From Globodera rostochiensis (Eukaryota; Nematoda; Chromadorea; Rhabditida; Heteroderidae), in assembly GCA_018350325.1 (NCBI GenBank), contig JAEVLN010000006.1:4454056-4518055 (forward strand): a DNA stretch of 64,000 bases. The letters run 5' to 3'. Shown one piece after another: positions 46,173 through 54,400 of this stretch. The notes beneath the pieces were generated by a model. That model was not told where the DNA came from. It was given only the letters and a program-made list of their open reading frames with translations, and searched no databases. Numbering within the stretch: the first letter of the stretch is position 1; each line of letters starts with the position of its first letter. Both the position numbers and the translations under genes were made by a program.

Positions 46173-47514
46173 TAGGGTTGCTCACGGTCGGTTAACCGAA
46201 CCGAAACCGAAACCGAAAACCGGCTTTTTTGGCCCAAAAACCGAAACCGAAATCCGGGGGTCGTAAAACCGGCCTAACCGAAAACCGGGGGTACCGGTTT
46301 ATCGGTTTTTCGGTTTGAAAATTACACCCCTAATGATTGCATTTTATGGGAGTTTGTTGAGAAAATTAAATATTGTATCAGAGGTTTTGCCAAAAAATGA
46401 TTTTAATTAATAATTCAGTTTGCACAAACTAATTGACTTTTACACCAAAAATTACGATAGTAATTGTGTTGTTCATGCTTCAACCATATTTCTATATTTG
46501 TTATTCGGTATTTTTTAATTTAAGAGATTGCGCGATGGTCGCAAAAATTTGGAAATTCTTTTCTGAAGTTAAAGCGGGAGCCGAAACAAAGAGAAAATGC
46601 CTAAAATGTGGTGAGTTATTGATGACACCCAAAGACCGATCTACATCAAATATGATTAATCATCTGAAGACCAAAAATCATGAGGATGCGCTCAAATTGT
46701 TTGAGTCGGAAAATGCAGAAATGGTTAAGCCTAATTTCTTAACCAAAACGAATCAATTTCAGACTCCTAAGCTAACATCAGTCTGGGCTCAGAAAAACGC
46801 CGAAGCGGATTTACAAAATAAATTGGATGAACAGCTGGTCAGAATCATGGTGCGACAGAATGTTTCGACCTGTTTTTTCGACGACCAAGACTTACAGGAA
46901 CTTGTCAAGCTTGCCTATCCGGGCCAACAAGTAATTGTTCCATAAAAATTTCACGAGTTTTTTTCGTCTTTTAGATTTTTTCGCGTATGCATTTCACACG
47001 GAGTGTGATACCATGCATGGCCGGCAAAATACGAACCAGCATTGTAAAACAAATTGGTTCGAACAAGTTTGCGATCACTAGTGATGGATGGATGAAGCCA
47101 AGCAAGTTTCCGGCGTTGTTGAGGTAGATAAATGAATTAAAAATTAGGGGTGTTTTAGTGTCACTACCCACACAATCTCTGATGATTTCTAAAGAATCGA
47201 TAATGTTATCGCGACAATTGAAATGTTGTCGGACCACACTGGCGAGGAAATTGCTAAATCGATTGAAAACTTTCTCATCCAAAATGGACTAAACATTGAT
47301 TCAATTGTGGCTTGCGTACGGGACGACGCGAGAAATATGCAAAAATCTTGTCGCTTATTGGGCATTGATAGGTATTTATAATTATTTATATTTGTTTATT
47401 AAAAATTAGTTTTCAATGTTCGGCGCATATGTACCATCTCTCAGTTCGGGATGCTTTGCGATGCAATAGTCGCATCACCACCTTGATAGCAAAAGTGAGA
47501 AAATGGGTGGGCGG
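46173..47514 (+). mobile_element. hAT transposon copy 2, left part
   Basis: Same left TIR, subterminal repeats and 5' exons (ATG 46535, BED finger; DGW exon from about 46976; RDDARN exon) as copy 1, with only a few differences. The left flank is the same satellite position ending GTTACTAT. The hAT sequence is cut at GGTGGGCGG by the BEL/Pao element and resumes at 60575. Confidence 0.93.
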
Positions 47515-47720
47515 TGTCGCCTTCGGACAAATTTAGCTCTTTTGGGTGGAGGGAAGCTGAGGAAGACTGCTAATTTAACAGCGGATGAGTCGAGAGGACG
47601 AAAGGGGATTGGGGTGGTTTGGAGGGCCCTCTGTTTCACGGGGGAAGCCAGTGGCAGTTGTCAGAGGGGATGTGTCGCGTTTAATTTTTGATGACCCGAA
47701 GAGGCGATAATTTGAGACAA

Positions 47721-47726
47721 TTTATT
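47721..47726 (-). promoter_or_regulatory. Poly-A signal of the element transcript
   Basis: AATAAA on the minus strand, about 430 nt downstream of the TATA box in the same LTR, in the position expected for R-U5 of the 3' LTR. Confidence 0.55.
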
Positions 47727-48153
47727 CTTTTTGGGGGTACCTCAAACTTGGGTAATTAAACCGCTCGGACGATGGGGATGAAATGGGACATGCGCGAAAA
47801 GGAGGACGGCACAAAATGGGGGGGGGGGGAGGGGAGTTGAACAATGGGGTAAATGAGTGAAAATGTGGGGGGTAAATGGGGGGGGGGGAGGGGAATTTAG
47901 GGAAAATGTGATGGGGACAAATGGGGTGGGGAAGGAGGAGGTAACAACGGCACTTGGACGAGGGCGGATGAGCGGGCACGTCCGAGGGGCACGTCCGAGA
48001 ATGGGGCCGGCGGACGGTGTACACGAGCGGGGCCAATGGCGGGTAGGGCACGAGCGGGGCCAATGGCGGGCAGGGCACATGAGCGGGGCCAATGGCGGGT
48101 GGCGAACAAATGTGTTCCAGTTGAAATGTGGTGTGAAGGTGATTTGGCTGGGC

Positions 48154-48160
48154 TTTTATA
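48154..48160 (-). promoter_or_regulatory. TATA box in the 3' LTR copy
   Basis: TATAAAA on the minus strand within GGCTATAAAAGCC, identical to the box in the 5' LTR. Confidence 0.6.
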
Positions 48161-48531
48161 GCCTCTTTTCTACGGTGCCAACGTTTTTGTTTACTATTAA
48201 AATTGGTTTGTCCTAATTTTGATTCACACTTTTTGCCCATTTTGCCCGTTTTATTTCTATAACATTTCATTTCTTTCCGTAACCTTTCTCAAATTTTGTT
48301 TTGTTCCTTCCTTTTTGCCACTTTAGATTATTCATTTCAATAAATTTTAATATCATTTTTTTGTCCGACATTTGTCGGCCCACTTTTTGTTATTTTCCTA
48401 TTGTTGTTTTGCACTTTTTGTGCACAATTTATTTTACATGAATGCTTATTCATTTTTTCTCGCCCTTTCCATTCATTCATTTATTTCTTTCATTCATTTA
48501 TCTTATTTATTTCATTTCAATTTTTATTAAT

Positions 48532-51420
48532 TTATAATTTTTTATTATTTTTATTTTTATTCTTTAAATTTTTAACTAATTTAGTCAAATTTCGCGTGCT
48601 CGCGACACTCCCGAAACGGGGAGCTTTTGGTCGTATTTGACGCTTTTTACGAGAGCAACATATGGAGTAAATAAATGGGAGTATGAAAGGGATGAAGAAG
48701 ATTAGAAAAATTAGAAACATTATTGCTATAAGAATTTGAAGCCAATTAAACTGTAAAAATGAACTTATGAATTTTAGTATTTCGCTGACTTGGTCAAAGG
48801 TTGTACCGGTTATCGGTTCTTCAACACTATTGTTAGTTACTACCGATTTTTTGTCTTGTTGAACAATATAGATTAACTTGGCTTCCAATGTTATCGTTGT
48901 AGTGCCGTCGGGGCACGTAACCGAACAACTTTCTTTTATTGTTTCATTGTGGTAATTAAGTTGGATCTGTTGGGGGTTTCCTTTTGTGTCACAATGTATT
49001 TGGATTTTTTGAGATGGGCACTGGACATTGGCTAATGCCGTTCCGAAGTCAGTTTTGCATGATAGTGTCCAATTCGCACCATTCGAGCAAGAGTAACAGC
49101 CTTCTAATGATTTGGTTGTGATAGTACAAGTATTCTTGTCGTAGATAGCTTTAACTTTGTGGCCTTTGAGCGTGATTTGCATTTGAAGAGCGCTGGTTTG
49201 TCGTATTTTAGCCTTTAATTGGGATTCAAAATAAACACGAGCGCCTTGGGTATCAAGAGGCAGGAGGTTTTCCGACTTTTGAAACATTTTCGGTAATGGA
49301 TTTTCTTCACATTCACAGTGCACGATGGAATCTCCTCCATGGCATTGACAAGCTTCGGGTGGGAAGGTACATTGAAAATTGGTGGCCTTTGCCTTGTTTT
49401 CACATCGTAAACTGTTAGTTAACAAGTGATCATTGTCCACAATGATTATTTTGTCGTTGGTTCGGTCAATTATGAATTTCGACCCAAAGAGTGGAGTGGG
49501 GGGAATAGAAGTAGAAGTTAAGGTGACTGATATTGATTTGTCATTTGAATTTCCATGATGGGTAAGAATACCAGGTTTTAATTCCATCAGGAATGCCTGT
49601 TTGTTGTCAAAGGACAGCTTAGTTGATGCAAGTATTGTCCAACTGGGGCATTTTATAACTTCATAGAGGTTATTATCTTTTGGTTCAGCGTAAGTTCGAT
49701 AAAATAGACATCCGTCAACAGCAAGAAAGCATTCACAGTGCCATCCTCCGCAAGATGGAACACAGTATGAATAACCGGGTTGATCATTGGCATACTTACT
49801 GACGCCTGGATTTCTCTGGCTCATTGTCAGTTTTTGGCAAAATTGTCCAGTACAGTCGCCCGAACCTGAGCATCTTTTTTGGGATGATGATGAAAGTTGA
49901 TAGTTTCTCATGAAGTATTCTGACTTTTCGTCACAGACGATCGCGAGACTGTCAATCACAATTTGAAGGGTTTCCATTGTTTTATTTGTTTTCGTATTTT
50001 GGAGTTTTAAACAAGTCATGTGCTCGGGTGTGACTGAAATTTGGGTTGTTTGGTCATAGGTACACTCGATGTGACCGTCTTGGCTAACAGCACAATCATT
50101 GGTTCCGGCGACGAGATTTGTTGTTTCGTCACAAGCAGTTATTTCTGGAATATTAAGAAGAGGAATAAAGGCAGAAATAAATAATGTCAAAAGAATGAGT
50201 GGTTTTCTTTTTGATTTAATAATTTTCATTTTCTTTTGTTTTCCTCTACAACAGTTATGAAGACATTGAAATATCCGGTGTATAATCGAAAAAATTAGTT
50301 TGATAATTTTTAAACTTAAGGTGATGATATAGAGTGTAAGTAGGAGGGTAGCCAGAATTAAGGCCCAATGAACTTGGCCTATACATTGTGGGTTTCGGAT
50401 ATATTCCATACAGAGTTGGCACGTTATTAATTCACAGACTGGTGAGGCTTGACAAGAAATATATTTGTTCTCAGATGGACCTTTGGTTTTGACGAATTGG
50501 AGGGTTATATTATAGACTTTTGCTATGATTGAGACAGGAAAAGAAACAATTTCTTTTTCCTGAAGCAAATTTTTAATAACAACGCTGTAGTCTCCGGTAA
50601 AAAGTCGCAGTTCTTTGACGTCAGTGATAGAATAAATCATAACTCCGCCAGTAACGCATTTAATTAAATTTTCAAATTTTGAGTCGTTCGCCGCTCTTTT
50701 GTTTCTTGATTGTGGGTGTTCAGAGTGTGCAAATGTATAATATTTAAGTTTAACGTTTCCCCATGCTTTGATTAATATTTTTTCATTCTCAGATTTTATA
50801 TAATAAGTTTTTTCGTATGGCTCGTAATAGCAAAATTTTGTTCCATAGGTTTGTTTGATGCAGGGGTATTTCTGGCAGTATATGGGAGTACCAATCGTAA
50901 GATTGCCCTCCCCCAGACAGCGGAAGTCGTCTTTGGAGTTTGTTTGCGAATGAATTAGATTTAGGTTGTGTACAAAAAAAATAGAATGGTTAATAAGCAT
51001 TATTGTATTAAAAAATTTTCTGTAGGCTTTCGAACAAGAATTTGTACGTATAAAAGAACAAACAGTTGAAAAAAGAGGGGGAAGAAATGAATGGGGTGGA
51101 ATAGAGTGTTCGAATTTAATGGGTATTGTATTTGAAGAAGCAAAACTGCAATCATGTGACCACGAGGGGCAAGCACAACGCGGACCACAATAAGGGGGAT
51201 AATTGAAACGAATATGGCCAGAGACACAGGATAAGTGTCGAAAGCAAAATTCGCTAGTTCTTTTATTTTGTTTTATAATGAAACCGGTATTTGAACAATA
51301 AGTAGTGAATTTTGTTTCCCATAACTTCGAAGTTTCATTATCAGGGCATTTATATGGGTGGCTAAGGCAAGCGGTGATAAGGCTAAGAAGAGTTATGATT
51401 GTTAGAGAAGTTGAAGGAAT
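48532..51420 (-). other. Env-like glycoprotein part of the polyprotein
   Basis: Covers residues about 1928-2889. Features in order: a hydrophobic signal-like segment (LTIITLLSLITACLS, 1931-1948); a Cys-rich first ectodomain with PPYCGPRCACPSW; a furin-type site RNKR (2166-2169); a membrane segment about 2272-2300 (ALILATLLLTLYIITLSL); a basic stretch; a second signal-like segment (ILLTLFISAFIPLLNI, about 2333); a second Cys-rich ectodomain with CSGSGDC (C2444) and SCGGWHCECF (about 2483-2492); a C-terminal membrane anchor about 2815-2847; and a basic tail. This two-glycoprotein layout with the SCGGWHC-type cluster resembles phlebovirus-like (class II fusion) env of nematode BEL elements. The assignment is from motif memory, not a search. 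Confidence 0.72.
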
Positions 51421-54400
51421 GTCGAATAAAATTGATGGTTTAGTAGGATTATTTACAACAAACTGGCTTGGAGCAGATTTGTCGGGAGAGCATTCTGCAA
51501 TTTCTGGTTTCCGTTTTCTAAGGTTGGGAGGGTTTTTGATAGATTTTGGTGTTGACAAACGGGTAAGTGCCACCAAAGTTTCTTCGAAATCAGAATCATT
51601 GGGAGTTATTTCTAAGGGATAAATTAATTTTAGAGGACGATTGATTGTATGTTTATTTGCCAGTTCAATAGACGCGCCGCGAGTAAGACCGTCCGAACCA
51701 TTAAATAGAGATTTGATTATGCCTGTTTTCCAAAGTGCTCGGGGGGTGTCTTCATGGATTAAAACAACATCATTAATTGCGGGAAGGGATTTATTGCATA
51801 ATTTTGGATTTTTATTTTCAGTTTTATAGCGTTCTCTTAAGCTCGGAATATATTCTTCAGTCCAGATTTTCCAATAACCGTCTAAGAGGGTTGTTGATTT
51901 CTTCCATAATTCGAGTTTTTGATCATAAGAGGTTGGTTGGAAAACGAAATTGGGATCTTTGGCTTCATTCTCTTCTAAGATTGGAGGAATGCAGATGTTT
52001 TTATGGGGGAGAATGAAATCGATTGGTCGCAGAATTTTGTAAGAGTCAATATCGTCGTAAATAAAAGTGAGAGGACGTGAATTTACTAAAGCTTCAATTT
52101 CGCATAGAAGTGTATGAAAAGAATCAAAATTAATGAGTTTCCTTCCGATCAGTTTTTTCATCGCACTTTTTACATTAAGATTCAATCTTTCAATAGCGCC
52201 GTTTTGCCATGGGGCCAATTCGATTGAAAAATGCCAATTAATTTTTTCCGATAAAAAATAATGTTTGATTGTCGGATCGTTTAGGACTTCTTTTAATTTC
52301 AAGGTTTCTGGTAAAATTTTAGACGCGAGTTTTAATTGAGCTGCGTTATCACTCCAAACATTCTTTGGGGTACCTTTTCGAGAAATGAAGCGCCGAAAGG
52401 CATTAAGAAATTGGTCGACAGATAGGGAGGTTACTAATTCCAAATGTATCGCTCTTGTCGTAAAACAGGTGAGAAGAAGAATCCAACATTTGTCAGTGAA
52501 AGCTTTTAGTTGTATTGGACCCATATAGTCGAGACCGACGTTTTGAAAAGGTCCACTCATTTGAACGCGTGATTTTGGTAAAGGAGGCATTTCTGGTTGC
52601 TTGAAAGGTTGTGCATTATAACATCTGCAGTATACGCAGGTCTTTCTAATTTGGTCAATAATACGGCGAGCCTTTGGAATCCAAAAGATTTTACGTAATT
52701 CAGCTAGGATTGTCATTGTGCCAGAGTGCAAATTGTGCTCATGATAGTCCATAATCAACAAGTGGGTTCCTTTGTGTTTCCGTGGCAAGAAAATTGGGTG
52801 AATCCCTTGTATTTGTGCATTTTTTAGTCTTCCTCCGCATTTATAAATATCGTCTGAGCTTTGGTAAATACCAAGTTGTCTCTGTTCCTCAGGAGTAGGC
52901 TTCATCTCCTTTTGGATAAATCGAATGAGTAATTTTTCAGCCATTAGTTTTACAATTAATTGATTTTTGAAGGTATTTTGATCAAACTTTTCATTAAATT
53001 TATTAGAGTTTTTAAATTTGAAGTGAACGAATTGGAGAAAAACTTTAGCATACTGTATTAATTTTTGCCACGAATTGAATTTACTCCATTCTATGAAAAG
53101 AACGGGGGTTGAATTGAGCGTCAAATTTATTTGGGTAGTTTCAATTTCATCATCGAAACTGAAGAAGGATGAATTTTCTTGTTCTGGGTTAAAATTTTCA
53201 AAACTGTGGGGAGGCCAATTTTCTTTATCCATTTTTAACCATTTCGGACCATGCCACCATAACGCGGAATTTTTTAATTCAGTAATAGTCATGCCTCTCG
53301 AGGCTAAGTCAGCCGGATTGTCCGAGGATTTTACATAATAAAAATTCAAATTAATTTCAGTCATGATTTGTCGGATTTCAGATACACGGTTTTTGATGAA
53401 AGTAGGCAATTCCTTTTTACTTTTTACCCAACTCAAAACACATTTAGAGTCAGACCAGACAAGAATGTTGTCGATAGTCAATTTTGATTCTTTCACGAGG
53501 AATTTTGCGGCACGAGCTGCGATTAGAAGGCCCAATAATTCGAGTTTAGGAATTGTTAATCCCTTTAAAGGGGTGAGTCTCGTTTTAGAAAAGACAAGAT
53601 TTACTTTATCATAAGTTTGTAGGTAGACTGCTGTTGCAAAAGCTAATTCAGAAGCATCTGAGAAAACGTGTAATTGAGTGAAATTTTGATGTGGTTTGAT
53701 GAAAGGGGAGCGAATGATTAGGATTTCGTCGGATTTAGCAATTGAATTCCATTCTGATATTTCTTCTTCATTGAGTTTGTCATCCCATGTTTTATTAGCT
53801 TTCCAAAGTCTTTGAAAGAAAAGTTTAAATTGTAGTACAGCAGGGGAAATCCAGCCCATGGGGTCGAAATTTCTGGCGATTAAAGTTAATATTTGTCTTT
53901 TCGTTGTGTCTGTATTAATTGGTGGAATATTTAAAGTCATTTTTAGCTCGTCTGTGTTCACGTCCCATTTTATTCCAAGCATCTTTGTTACTTTGGGGAT
54001 TTCTGCTCCTTCTAATCTTTGAATTTCTTTGTTGCTTTGATCATGGTTTGACACAAATTCTCGGAGGTTCATTGAGGCTAATTTAAATATTTCTTTACTC
54101 CAATAATGTTTAAATTTAATTTCTTTTTCATCATCACACATCATCATAAAGTTATCGACATAGGCATTTTCTTTTAACTCTTCACACAATTGTTCGAATT
54201 CTTTCCTTTTGGAGGATATGTTGAGTTCTGTACTTAATTGACGGTTTTTAAAGGAGTCAAAGTGTTCATTGATTTTTGATAAATGCAAGTTTACGACTGA
54301 GGTGAGTAGAAAGGGTGAAGCATTGACGCCGAAAGGAATCCGTTTAAAGCGTCTGATTTCTAAGTCTCTAATTTCGAGTTCACGGGGTCTTCGTTGAATT

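Larger units (their letters stand above)
47515..48607 (-). repeat. 3' LTR of the BEL/Pao element
   Basis: 1093 bp, bounded by TGTCGC and GCGACA. Contains a TATA box (TATAAAA, 48154-48160), a poly-A signal AATAAA (47721-47726), G-rich tandem words with a repeated GGGGCCAATGGCGGG unit, and the last 24 codons of the polyprotein at 48532-48606. Confidence 0.95.

Noticed and set aside
47722..48270. 182-codon Pro-rich minus frame (and its twin at 59713-60237) as a protein
   Set aside because: It lies in the LTR, is driven by G/C tracts and repeated GGGGCCAATGGCGGG words, and its length changes with homopolymer length between the two LTRs.
54148..54159. Declaring the BEL/Pao element dead because of YVDN
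   Set aside because: The rest of the frame is intact and the LTRs are nearly identical; the variant may be normal for the nematode lineage.
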